A stretch of DNA of 64,000 nt, taken from positions 10,687,573-10,751,572 of the forward strand of contig CM066915.1 in NCBI GenBank assembly GCA_033964015.1. The letters are read 5' to 3'. The position numbers and the translations under genes are program-made. This DNA comes from Scolanthus callimorphus. Lineage: Eukaryota > Cnidaria > Anthozoa > Actiniaria > Edwardsiidae. The notes below the pieces were generated by a model that was not told the origin of the DNA, did not search any database, and worked only from the letters and a program-made list of their open reading frames with translations. Shown piece by piece: positions 23,071-33,445 of the stretch (within the stretch, counting starts at the first letter, position 1; each line of letters starts with the position of its first letter).

Positions 23071-23648
23071 ACAACTATGGCCATTTCTTTAAGACCACAT
23101 GTGAGACTTTGCGAATTTCTACATACTAAGCAGTCGTGACATTTGAGGTCAATAACGTATCAAAATACAGCTTACCTTACTCTCAAAGCCATTAAATATC
23201 CACCTCCACACATGTTTCCTTGAGAAAAGTAGTGATTACGGCCCAAAGGAGGAAAAGTTTCGACAGGGCGTATGCATAGAATTGCCGAAGACGATTCTTT
23301 GCGAGTGACAAGTCGAGTTCGTCGACATTTTCACGGCAAAATATGATGATCTGTCAATACTTAACAATATAATTTTCAAATTATTCTCTGTACAATTACC
23401 AAAGCATGATTCCAGTGTTATTAAGTGCGAAGAAGCGAATGATTTTCGGGTGTAAAGGCTGAAATAAAAGTCGAACGGACGTTCGCATGTCGTTTGGGTG
23501 TTTTCGCAGAGGTTCGCACCATTAAGATGTAAAACCGCTGAAAAACATTGCATCGCTGGCGTGCATTCCATAATCGAAAGCGCTGTGCAAATGTTGCCAT
23601 GAATATTTTTTCTCTTTTTTCGTGATATGTGTAATTTCCTTGCGTAAA

Positions 23649-24027
23649 ATGAATCGCAAGTGTTTTTATGCAGCGCGAGGCCAATCGTCGGAGTGCGATA
23701 ATGTTGACGGCGGTATTTATCGGCTGGTAGATTGCACAGGAGACATAAGAGGTCATCTGAGTTCTTGCCACCTGTCATACTTGAGCGAAGAGGTGAAGGA
23801 ATATGAGCTAATACTTAACAGGGCCAGTCTTAGCGACTTAGCGACAAATCAGGCACAACTGCTTTATATTTGTGAGAAGCACTGCGCTTAATTTGGGGAA
23901 AAAATGGCGCCCGCCTGCGACGTGCCAATACCCTGCACATACCGGTCCAAAAAGGAAATTAAAAACAAGAAATGCTATCAGCAAGCACATGGCAGCGGAA
24001 ACGCGGGTGATGTATGGATGGGATCAC
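23649..24027 (+). CDS. exon 1 of the decayed gene
   Basis: ATG at 23649 opens MNRKCFYAARGQSSECDNVD, then ...HLSSCHLSYLSEEVKEYE and LLYICEKHC. A one-base shift near 23,885 then moves the frame to LGKKWRPPATCQYPAHTGPK, ending ...YGWDH before GTAAGT at 24028. Many Cys residues suggest a metal-binding domain. The donor is phase 0 but the next exon needs a one-base overhang, so either the splice site or the reading has decayed. Confidence 0.6.
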
Positions 24028-24374
24028 GTAAGTGTTGCAAATACGATTTTATTGGGTTTGATCAATGTGCAAGTTGCGGCGAAGCTGCCAGCTACAGGCG
24101 AGAGTTACAATTGCGAGTTGGAGTTGCGAGTTGAGGGTTTACATACCCTTTGATTTGATTTAGTCTTTATGACAGCTACTGACATTAACAAATGTTACGT
24201 TTTGTGGATGTTATCTTTTAGGGGTTGACAATGGGAAGTACCACCACCCAAACACCACACCCAAACATATTTGTTGCCATAGGCGGGCATGACAACAAAG
24301 TATTACTAATAACACAAGTGATTGTTTATTTTAGTCATATTTATATTGGCGAATGCCAAATGTAACCCTTTTCT

Positions 24375-24990
24375 TAGGGACCGGTCATTATTTATCGCCT
24401 GGGGGGGGGGGGGGGGGCACAGAGGATTTTGGGGGGGATCACTTCATTTTGGGGCGAGCGAAAGGGGGGATCTCTCAAAACCTCAAGCCCTGAAAGGGGG
24501 GATCACAAGAAATTTTCTAAGTAGTTATTCCAGCAACTTCTCTATCATTTGTATTTTTCTACTTCACTTCACTCAATACATAAAAAATTCGGCGCGATTC
24601 GCGCGCATAAACAATTTCATTTAATGCACTCCTTGGCAACTCGCGCAACGAATACACTACCTTCGCACCGTTCACAAGAACAAGTGTATCTTGGCGAGGA
24701 AAAACAAACTCTTCCAAAAATGCCCTACAGTAATAGGCCTGGCGGGCAGTCAGGCCTATAAGCGTGAGTTCGATAGAAATTCGTCATTTTGGCCGCGCTT
24801 CACGCAAATGAATAATAATAATTTCGTCATTTCGGCGGGCAATTGGTCGCATGAATAATAAAACCTAGAGGATTTGTTTACTATACATAAAAAACGGAAT
24901 GTTCATCTACACTTTCTCTGAGGCTTGATGAAATGCGTTTATCAAAATGATCCCATATCTATAAATTGTCTTCTACAGGTGAAATAGGGT

Positions 24991-25021
<31 letters not shown>

Positions 25022-25161
25022 GGGTCACGAAAACGTTTAACTGCTCGGAGGGGGGACCACGTTAAGCACTGTACTTATAGAGGGAGGATCACTGCCTTTT
25101 GACCTTGTATTACACAAAATCCTCTGACCCCCCCAGGCGATAAATAATGACCGGTCCCTTA
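24375..25161. mobile_element. TIR element with G-run ends inserted in intron 1
   Basis: AGGGACCGGTCATTATTTAT at the left end pairs with ATAAATAATGACCGGTCCCT at 25,161. The arms continue through GCCTGGGGGG and CAGAGGATTTTG. The ~790 base interior has GGGGGGATCAC blocks, a GT/G microsatellite near 24,990-25,023 and no gene. Relatives sit at 12,665-12,755 (truncated) and 18,785. Confidence 0.75.
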
Positions 25162-25520
25162 CACGGCACCAATCAACACATGGATGACTGTCTGTCTATG
25201 TCTAAAACGCGATTACGAGAAGTATTTGCTGTGTCGAGAATGGCGAAATAGAAAACAACTTTGGCAATTCAGTCGCTATTTTCAGGGGCGTATTTGCTGG
25301 AGGAATTTTGAACATTTTCGTCCCATGTTTACACTATCCGGCACCCCCCTTCAGAAATTCCTGGCTACGCCGCTGATCTTTAATGACATGGATTTCCCGG
25401 ACAAACACAGTTCGCAACTGCAACTCGCAACTGCAACTCCACAGGTCACAAAATACCTACTCCACATTTATTTGCCAGCATCTGATGAAATGACTGATAT
25501 TATTATTATTTTTTTTATAG

Positions 25521-25620
25521 CCGTTTGTGTATCATGTCTAAATCTACACCATGATAAAATAAGTGAGCAGATAATCGGCATTGACGAGAACGACTCGGCA
25601 CAAGATCAAGATATATCAAG
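25521..25620 (+). CDS. exon 2 of the decayed gene
   Basis: A T-rich tract ending TTTTTTATAG precedes the exon. Read with a one-base overhang it gives VCVSCLNLHHDKISEQIIG and a short acidic tail. It ends ATATCAAG before GTAGCT, leaving two bases that combine with the first base of the next exon to make an Arg codon. Exons 2 and 3 are therefore in phase. Confidence 0.6.
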
Positions 25621-25809
25621 GTAGCTTTTAGAAAAGTGTCTCGAAAATTGTGAAATGGCAAGGACCCTATCCCCCTCTTCATTTAGCGGATTTCCGATAG
25701 CGTTTTCACACTGCTTTACTTGGCATGAGCCTGCGCAATATATCCATAAAAGGAATAAAAGCAACAGTATACTTAAAAACAACAACCATGTTGTTTTCTG
25801 CTTTTGCAG

Positions 25810-26630
25810 AATTGCGAAGCATGTTGCGTCTATCAACATTGCAACGTGCGCCATTCCCTCGACTCCTGTTTCTATCGCTGGCGCGAAAAGTCCAATTTGC
25901 CAGGGAGGCGAGTGGACACCTGGATTCTGGTCAGGAAGCGAGAGCGACAGCACAGATGACCACGGCCCGGATGAGTCGCCTCATTTGTCTGTATACAACG
26001 AGGCAATAGTGAAAATCAACAATGAGACGACCAATCCTCGTCGGCTTAGCCCTCTGTCGTTTCAGCTCGGTACGTCGTGGGATGAGACAAGTAAGCACGA
26101 TAAGGAAGTTTGTGTTGAAAAGGCAACCGAAGCGTGCAGCGTAGTGTGTGACCTTATAGCACCAAAGGCTAGCAAAGAACTGCTTCAATGCGTCGCGTTA
26201 AGTACAAACAGTCCCAATAGCGAACTCATATCACTTATGCAAGCATACAAAAATGCTAAGACGAAAAACCTGAAAACTCAAATCTTGAGCCTGTATTGCT
26301 ATAGCTTCACGTCTAAGACACTGCAAAGTTTACACGAGCCAAATGGCAAGCTTTTGGTACAAGGAAGCTCAAGCTTGACAGCGGCGAGAAAATCAACATG
26401 CCCAATATCATCAGAAAAGTAACAAGGTCGACTATGATCTATCAGTACCATCAGTTTTGCGCTGAGGAGAGCTTTCAACCGCTAAGTCGTGCCACGTTAT
26501 TCCGTATCCTGGAGGAGAGAGAGGCTTCACAGCAGAAGTCTTTGAGTGGACTTGACAACATGGCAGCAGATGGCGCAGCAGCATTTGTACGTCTTTCTCG
26601 CACAGTAGAAGAACTCGAGTCAATCGGATT
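25810..26630 (+). CDS. exon 3, first part (before transposon)
   Basis: Acceptor TTTTCTGCTTTTGCAG, then RIAKHVASINIATC, an acidic Ser/Asp-rich linker, KATEACSVVCDLIAPKASKE and LLQCVAL. The frame runs to HEP at ~26340. The next conserved block (TRKLKLDSGEKINMPNIIRK, then TRSTMIYQYHQFC and PLSRATLFRILEEREASQQK) is in another frame, so an internal deletion has occurred. The stretch AADGAAAF.RLSRTVEELES IG leads straight into the transposon at 26631. Confidence 0.65.
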
Positions 26631-28162
26631 CACACCGGGTCAGCTGTCGATCTCAATCAGACACTTAGCGCCCGCGATAAGCCAGCGGGATCTCAAATAA
26701 ATACTAAAACAAAATGGTTAGAAGATTGGACTGCTTGCAGTCTCTTCTTTGGCGAACGTCCGTAAATCGAGAGAAAGGGAAAGGGAACCCGTGAGCTTGA
26801 AATACGAGTGCGCAAACAAACTACAATGTAGGACTAGGACTTTATTCTCGATTTACGGACGTTCGCCACGTTCGCCAAAGAAGGGGCTGCAAGCAGTCTA
26901 TTAGAAGATTTACTATGGAGCAAGTTGTGGACGAAATCCTGGCGCAGGAGGATATTTTTATGGAGAAGGAAGATCCCCGACACCTTACGGGGTTGATCGA
27001 AAGCTAGAACCATTCGATGCGCTAAAACAGCGTTTCGGAGGTTCGTGTTGGGGGTTTCGTAGCGAAGCAAAACACATCGACGCAAACACATGCTGAAAGA
27101 ACTATACAGGGGGATTTTGCTATATTCTCCGCTATCTTTCTCAGAAAATTTACCTTGAAATAAAATATAAACAAAGGATTGAGGACTTAAGGTTATATTA
27201 AATTCTTAATTTAAATGACGCTGATCAACATTCAGATTCCTACTACATGCGAACGATAATAATGGGTTAGTTTTGATAAGAATTTAATATTTCATCCAAA
27301 GACTAACAATTGTCTAAAAGAAACGATGCGTTGGGAAAATGGACTCCTTAACACAAAACATTGCAACAATAATACATCTAGCAACTGTCTGTTACAAAAG
27401 TGAACCAATAAAGACCATATTATAGTTTATTTACGAGTGAAATTGTCTTTTGGCATAATCACGCGACTTGAGTTTAGTCTAATTCGCTATAAACACTACC
27501 TTTAATTTTCAGTCAGCCGGCGGAACTCCTGCTGTTGGATCTTGACTTCAGGGGTCAAAGAGCCTTAATTTTTTCCTCGATAACTGACCAAGAATTTACC
27601 TTCTTCTTCTGTGCGTATATGCCGACAGGGAAATTATTATTTCGCATCGTCCGAGCCATTGTAGCCGGATCACTGAAACACAACCTGAAATGCAATCGAT
27701 AAGAACCAGATTACGTATCAAGTCATTCAGATTTTCGAAAATTTCTCAATAAGGAATGTACTTCTTAAAAATACAAAAAGATACGATTCTTACCTGATAA
27801 ATCCACAATCTAGAATTCCTCCTCTCGATCGTCGATTGTGCCAAAAGAAAAAGTTATATGAAGCCCAAAATGGGGCAATTTACAATAAAATCTGCGAGTT
27901 CTATCGTATGCCGAATGCATGTTCGATCTGAAAAGTCTAAATCACGCGTATATAAGTATGTGTGGTATCAATGCAAAGCTTAATCTTCCTGTATTCAGGC
28001 TGTTTGTTCTTTTGGCTTGCAAGCGTAAACCCAGAAGCCACAGCGAGCCGTTTATATACCCCAAGAAAGTAGTTCCCAGTACTCCGCGGAAATCACCCGG
28101 CCCGGAAGACATTTTTGGCTTCAAGCGGATGTCCGATACAGCGTGACAGCTGACCCGGTGTG
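26631..28162. mobile_element. 1,532 bp DNA transposon inserted in the coding exon
   Basis: The ends are perfect 18-base inverted repeats: CACACCGGGTCAGCTGTC at 26631-26648 and its complement at 28145-28162. They are flanked by a 3-base ATT duplication (26628-26630 and 28163-28165). Removing the element and one ATT joins ...GGA TT with G GAT AAG and continues the host reading frame exactly. The interior has no transposase; it carries a hairpin at 26725-26899. CAC termini and a 3-base duplication suit the CMC (CACTA/EnSpm-like) group, but this is tentative. Confidence 0.85.
26725..26899. repeat. hairpin inside the transposon, ~48 bp arms
   Basis: GACTGCTTGCAG and TTCTTTGGCGAACGTCCGTA in the left arm (26725-26773) pair with the right arm (26847-26899). 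The right arm has an extra GTTCGCCAC repeat. It may be a nested MITE. Confidence 0.7.
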
Positions 28163-28165
28163 ATT

Positions 28166-29654
28166 GGATAAGCCTGTCGCAGACGACTTTAAGAAATCCC
28201 TTCGAGACGGAAAGAAATATTTCAGTACAGAGTACCAGAGTCACTGCCAAGAGGATGAAAATGATTGCGTAGATCATTGTCGGAAGTATGGATTGAGTGA
28301 TCCAGACGATGAGGATTTTCAAGAGCATTGCTCACATCAGCATTACACCGTCTGTCCGCAGTGCTCTGATTTAGTGTCTTGTTTGGCCAAGCTGGAACTC
28401 CTTGTTAAGAATGCCGACAGTAGACTTAAATTCTACAGCAAGGAACAGCAGGAAGATTTCTTGTACGACATTGAGCAATCTACCCAGTCAATAGGTCAGT
28501 GGAAAGCGCACATAATGAGATCAGTCAACCAAGAACGTGCCAAGCAAGATGTCCTCAAGAGTCTTACACCCCGTAGTTCCCTTCTAGTAATGGACTGGGC
28601 GATGAAATTCCTGCAACTGCGTTATCGAGAAAAGCAGAGTGATTGGTTCGGCAAAAGAGGGCTAAGCTGGCATATTAGTAGCGTCATTACACGTCCCCAA
28701 GAAGCACTTGAAGTAGTTTCCTTTGTGCACTTGCTTGACCAATGCAATCAAGACTGGTATGCTGTCTCATCAATCATAGAAGACCTCCTATGCCACCTGA
28801 AATCTAGCAACCCGATTCTTGATACAGTCTACTTTAGGTCGGACGAGGCGGGTTGTTATCACAATACCTGGCTTGTTGCTGCTGTAAGAGATATCGGTGA
28901 GCGGGTTGGCGTTCGCGTGCGAAGTTATGATTACTCTGAGCCTCAGTCAGGGAAAGACGTATGTGATCGTATTCTTTGTCCCCTGAAGTCCTCCATACGC
29001 ACATACTGTAATGAAGGAAATGACGTTCTCACTGCGACGGATATGAGAACTTCTCTCAAAACGCATCCTGCCAAGGGAACAACGGCAGCAGTGAACGTTA
29101 TCGATGAGTCCAAGATGAATCTCTCGGTGAACAAAATCGTCAAGTTTAGCAGTCTTCATAACTTCCAGTTCGAAAACGACGGAATCCGTGTTTGGAAGGC
29201 TTACGGTATTGGCAAGGGAAAATATTTTTCTTATGAAAGCATTTATAAGAACCACCAAAGTTGCACAATGCTTCAGACCTTGGAGGGCCAGGAATTTTAC
29301 TGTCCCTCAAACAAACGCGAGCTGAAGCCTAAATCCAATACTGGTAAGGGCACAACAGAGCAGTAGACCCCTTTATTCGAGTGCTCAGTACATGGGTGTG
29401 TTGAATCATTCGATACGTTTGCCAAACTGGAAATGCACCTCGATGTCGGCCAACACACTAGGACCCAGAGTCAAATGGACAAGATCAGGAAGGACTGGGC
29501 TGCCAAGTTCTCGTCAGCAGACGAATCAAGTAAGCATCGCAGTCGGTGCCTGCTGGTGCGTCGAGGTGCGTCAACACAACACTCAAGGTTGGGTGGGCAT
29601 TATTTAAACCGAAGCCTAATACTAAATTTTCTCAAAACGTTAAAGACTATCTGA
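28166..29654 (+). CDS. exon 3, second part: DDE-like core and C2H2 finger
   Basis: Open for about 400 codons to a TAG at 29364, then open in the same frame to ~29,654, so a single nonsense change separates the two blocks. The first block has the Cys/His cluster, D144, D227/E228, E259 and D265 (numbering from the TTG codon at 28164) and ...VIDESKMNLSV, FSSLHNFQFENDG and VWKAYGIGKGKYF. The second has FECSVHGCVESFDTFAKLEM, then the two His of a C2H2 finger, and DWAAKFSSADE. After that the frame is lost. Confidence 0.7.
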
Positions 29655-30138
29655 CGGCAAGGTTCAACCTAGGAGAGAGGACCGGGCGCAAGGCAAATGC
29701 ATGGCGCAAGTGGCCCTGGACATGAGAAACGCAAGGATGCCTTCCAACCAGCGACAGTTTAGCAGGTCAGAGTGGAAGACGAAGACACAAATCCAAAGTT
29801 TCTTCTCGAGACTAGCAGCTGCACGTCGAAAGGATCAAGGAGCGGTAGGTCTGTCACTAGAGGAAGAAGATGATGTGCAATGTTTACAGGAGGAATCGGA
29901 CAGACAAGAACTCATTGTTGCGGTCGAGGAAGAGATCCATGTAAAGCATCCCATAACGTATGATGCTTATAACCTTTGCGAGATTTACCACGAAAATACA
30001 CTTGGCCTTTTTCACAAGAACATGCTAAGAGAGATGTGTTCAAATTTTAAAATTCCTGTTAAGTCAAGGGACAAGAAGGGCGAACTAGTAAAGAAGTTAA
30101 CAGAGATGATAATCGAGTGTGGCTGTTCATCAGGATAA
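29585..30138 (+). CDS. terminal segment with SAP-like domain
   Basis: GWALFKPKPNTKFSQNVKDY and ARFNLGERTGRKAN read in one frame to ~29,696. A one-base shift leads into QVALDMRNARMPSNQRQFSR and TQIQSFFSRLAAARRK, an acidic stretch, and LHKNML-like helices (LREMCSNFKIPVKSRDKKGE, LVKKLTEMI) typical of a SAP DNA-binding motif, then a Cys-containing tail and TAA. Confidence 0.65.
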
Positions 30139-32696
30139 TCAGTATAAAGCAATCCAGCGGAGATGGACAGCAATCTTATCGTAGAAATCTATTTCATGTA
30201 CAGAACTTTCTACAGTGGAACTCGATATGGCATTAGATGAACTAAATCTCGGTGCACACTAGCGACATAAGGACGTTACGTTGCAACGATAAAAGCATTT
30301 TGAAATCATCAATATTTCCATTGATCATCATTAGATCTGAAAACACTAAATTTTGTTCGCGTGATATTTTTCTTATGTCGTCATGTCGCAAGTGTGCACC
30401 AGACCCAAGACAAATGATGTTCCAGTTATAACAGGTGTCAATTTAATTCCGGCCGTCCGATTTAATTCCGGCATGTCGCTTCTGGAAGGGATCGCTCGCG
30501 TTGACACCTACCGTAAGGGAAGTAACGCGTACGCCCCTTCTGGAAGGGCGTTTATAATGACATGCAAACTACCGATCACTTCCGGAAGGGGAGCTTCGCG
30601 TAAGGCCCTACTAGAAGGGCCCCTCTACCCTTACGGTAGGTATTATTAGTGCAGGGACCTTACGGAAGGGCTATTTCCAAAAGAGTTTCATAAGTCAATA
30701 GCTTGTCTCGTTGCATTGACTCAAAATACATTTCCGTGAGCTATTGGACTATTGGTGTGTCAGTGACTAAGTTGAACGTATAAAAGGAAGATTCGAGATA
30801 ATAAGCACGGCATTTTAAGTCGAAAATACTACTCAACCAGTAGGTCGAAGACTGTTATCGATCAGAAATGTACCGAATTCGTGGAGGCCGAGTGAACAAA
30901 TCAGGCAATTCGTCTTTCGAGCGAAGCGTTCAGCAAGTTACTTTATTTTTATTATAAGTACTCGGTATCCTTGAGCTATTGGAGTATTGGTATGTCAAAA
31001 GCACGACATTTTACGTCGAAAATACTACTCTTGGGAAAGTTGTATAGAAACCGCGTACACACCAAAACGAATTCCACCAATATTTCCAGTCGGCAAGGAA
31101 GCTCATGTAACAAGGCACATGTGTTCCAAGACAAACCGCGTAGATCAGCGCTAAGATCAGAAGCTATAGTTGATAGGCAAATAAGAACCGAATTCGTGGT
31201 GGCATCGAGTAAACAATGCAGGCAATCCGTCTTTGCAGCTTGTATTTAGCGAAGCAAATTTACTCTTGTAATTATGTATTAGTCATTTCGCATTAGACGG
31301 CATTCGGTTTTACAAGAAATTATTTTGCTAGCGCAAATCCCAGCTTGCGATTTAGAAACTAGAGGAAGCCAAGTTCGTGCTTGTCATTAAATGCACTCCC
31401 TCCCGTATTCCTGTATGATCAAGCAAAATTATATAGTCGTCGCCGCGCATGTATAGGCATAAAGAGGAAGAACTAACTGTTTTCAGTGCAAATGCGTCGT
31501 GTTCTAATGATTTAGAACCTGATTAGAATCACGGAGCATAAGCTAACCAAGATCAGTTCGTTGCTCCTTTCGAGCCCTGTCCGATCCCTTTCTGGAAGGG
31601 CAACTTCGCGTAAGGCCCTACTACAAGGGTTTATGGTAGGTATATTAAGAGCCTCATAAAAGTTGTCAGTTCAAAATAGCTTTTGTTGTTCCCTCAATTG
31701 TGTGTGCCATTGGTTTATCAGTGAATATACATTTTAGTACAAGATCCAAAGCTACTCATATCCATGATACCAAGTCCAATGGCTTATCAATCATAACATG
31801 AACGTGACAGGCATGCGACTCAGCGACCGCAGCGTGATGAAAACTAAACACTAGTTTGGAAATAAAATATCAAAATTTCGCCCTTACCTCGTGTTGGTGA
31901 TTTTTTCTGGCATGCTGAAGAGTAAATCTGAATAACTCCAATTGAAATCTCATCAAGATGAAAAGTGCAAAGTACAAAGCAAGGCAGATTGTGCAGTGAT
32001 TCGGCCATGACCTTTAGTGAAAAAGATTTATAGTTTATTATTAAAGACAAACTTTTTTCAAACTCACACGCAAATTACGGACTACGGGATTTTTTGAAAC
32101 GCGACTATTGAATCAATATGTCAGTGTACCTGTTATATCTGGTGTACAGACTGAGCCTGACCTTCCGTGCTCTTTCGAGCCTTGTCGTTCTACTTCAGTC
32201 CTGTTGGCGGGTTGTTCCCGCGGTTCAACATATCCCCCCGTCGAAAGACTCGATTTTCTTTAGTAAAGGTCGCAGATCTCCAAGCAAAACTAGTAGAGAA
32301 GATTGAGTAGATTGAGAATCCAGTATAGCCCATGTCTTTTTCAAAAAAGAGTTTTATAACTGTTCGGTTTGTTAAGAAAAAGGGCGATGTAAAACTACAC
32401 CGAATTCAAACAAGCCTCGAAGCTCCGCGCGGGCAAGAGTAGGAACAGGACATGCGGCATTAGCGGTACGAATCCATCGTCACCTCAGATCTAATATGAT
32501 AAAATGCCTCGGAAAATATTCTGCCTGCAGCTTTTGCAGAATCGAAAAGGTCTTCTGTAGCATCCAAATAACAGTCGATTATCGGACATGAATTCATCCA
32601 TTTGTTTATGTCACTAGCTTATACAGAAGACTAGCGAATAGAGGTCTCGCCAAAAAAGTGCTTCGGATCGGGAAAGATTACTGAAGGTTTCGAGTT

Positions 32697-33151
32697 TCCT
32701 TACTTTATTTACTTACTTACTTTATTTATTTCCATCTCAGTTTAAGTTGATATAATTTACATAAATTCTAATTTACAAATGATTTTCAACTGAAAATGAG
32801 GAAAGACCAAGTAAACCCGAGGGGGCTTTTCGAGATGGTCTTCCTTTACAACATTAATTATGAATTATGAAGATTGTAACTCAGGTTCAGAACGGAATGG
32901 AGGGATTGTTAACTAACACGAGAGGCTAGAGTAAAGCTATTATAAATTGTCATTATGTGCTAATAAGTAAGATTTAAGTTGCTTCTTTAATATATTTAGG
33001 GAGTTGCAATTTATGATGTTTGTTGGTAGTTTATTCCAAGTGTCGATACAGCAAGTTTGAGTGGAGAAGTGTCTATAATTTGATCGTTTGGGTTGTGAAG
33101 TTTAATCGATTGTCTTGTATTATGATTGTGAATGAGGTTGTTCATCGTAAT
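32697..33151 (-). mobile_element. 5'-truncated LINE tail inserted in the left arm
   Basis: On the minus strand it encodes the end of a LINE ORF2 (TWNKLPTNIINCNSLN, then KKQLKSYLLAHNDNL and stop), then a 3' UTR ending in an AAATAAATAAAGTAAGTAAG-like tail. The equivalent place in the right arm (near 38,235) lacks it and reads through GAGTT-CTCGAT, so boundaries are known within a base or two. No target duplication is visible, as often in CR1-like insertions. Confidence 0.75.
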
Positions 33152-33445
33152 CTCGATATTAAGGACGATTAGGAATCGTTATATTTCTTCAGCGTTAGAA
33201 AACTAGAATTTTATTTTGGTATCTGTAAAGCAAAATAACAAAGGTTCATGAAAAGTCGAGGCTCGAGTCGATTCGAAGGCTCGCACACTTGTAGCTTTAT
33301 AATCGATGTTTCCTCATGTTAGACAACCGGCGCCTCCCGTCAAACCAGAGATAACAACTTTGTAATGAGTAAAAACAATACCTCACGGCACGAGACATTT
33401 TTTCAGTTTTGCTTTCAATTGCTAAAATCATCACTGAAAATCTAA

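Larger units (their letters stand above)
23649..30138 (+). pseudogene. decayed multi-exon gene: Cys-rich N-terminus, DDE-like core, C2H2 finger, SAP-like end
   Basis: The best coding locus in the window. In order: Cys-rich N-terminus (23649-24027), a short exon with a CVSC motif (25521-25620), a long exon (25810-26630) continuing after a transposon at 28166-29654, and a last segment to 30138. The core has Cys/His-rich HC..CVDHC..HCSHQH..CPQC, then MDWAMKFL (D at 28593), YFRSDEAGCYHN (D at 28842) and YDYSEPQSGKDVCDR (E at 28938, D at 28956). The spacing would suit an RNase H-like DDE/DDD nuclease; this is my inference. A C-x4-C-x12-H-x5-H finger and a SAP-like helix pair follow. From memory (unchecked) this plan belongs to uncharacterised multicopy proteins of corals, anemones and Hydra. 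Breaks: frameshift near 23,885, ~45-residue deletion near 26,340, transposon at 26631, TAG at 29364, and frameshifts near 29,530-29,585 and 29,697. Confidence 0.75.

Noticed and set aside
23236..23778. 180-codon and 116-codon minus-strand ORFs
   Set aside because: They overlap exon 1 of the plus-strand gene, which has recognisable Cys-rich blocks, an ATG and a donor. The antisense frames are shadows.
27594..27662. Minus-strand mini exon MARTMRNNNFPVGIYAQKKK with acceptor and donor-like sites
   Set aside because: It lies inside the transposon at 26631-28162, with no second exon found. The splice signals alone are too weak.
32463..32473. GGTACGAATCC resembling a tRNA B box (also near 38,460 reversed, and a variant near 33,651)
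   Set aside because: No A box, acceptor stem or anticodon arm at the right distances. It is part of the palindrome arms and repeats with them.
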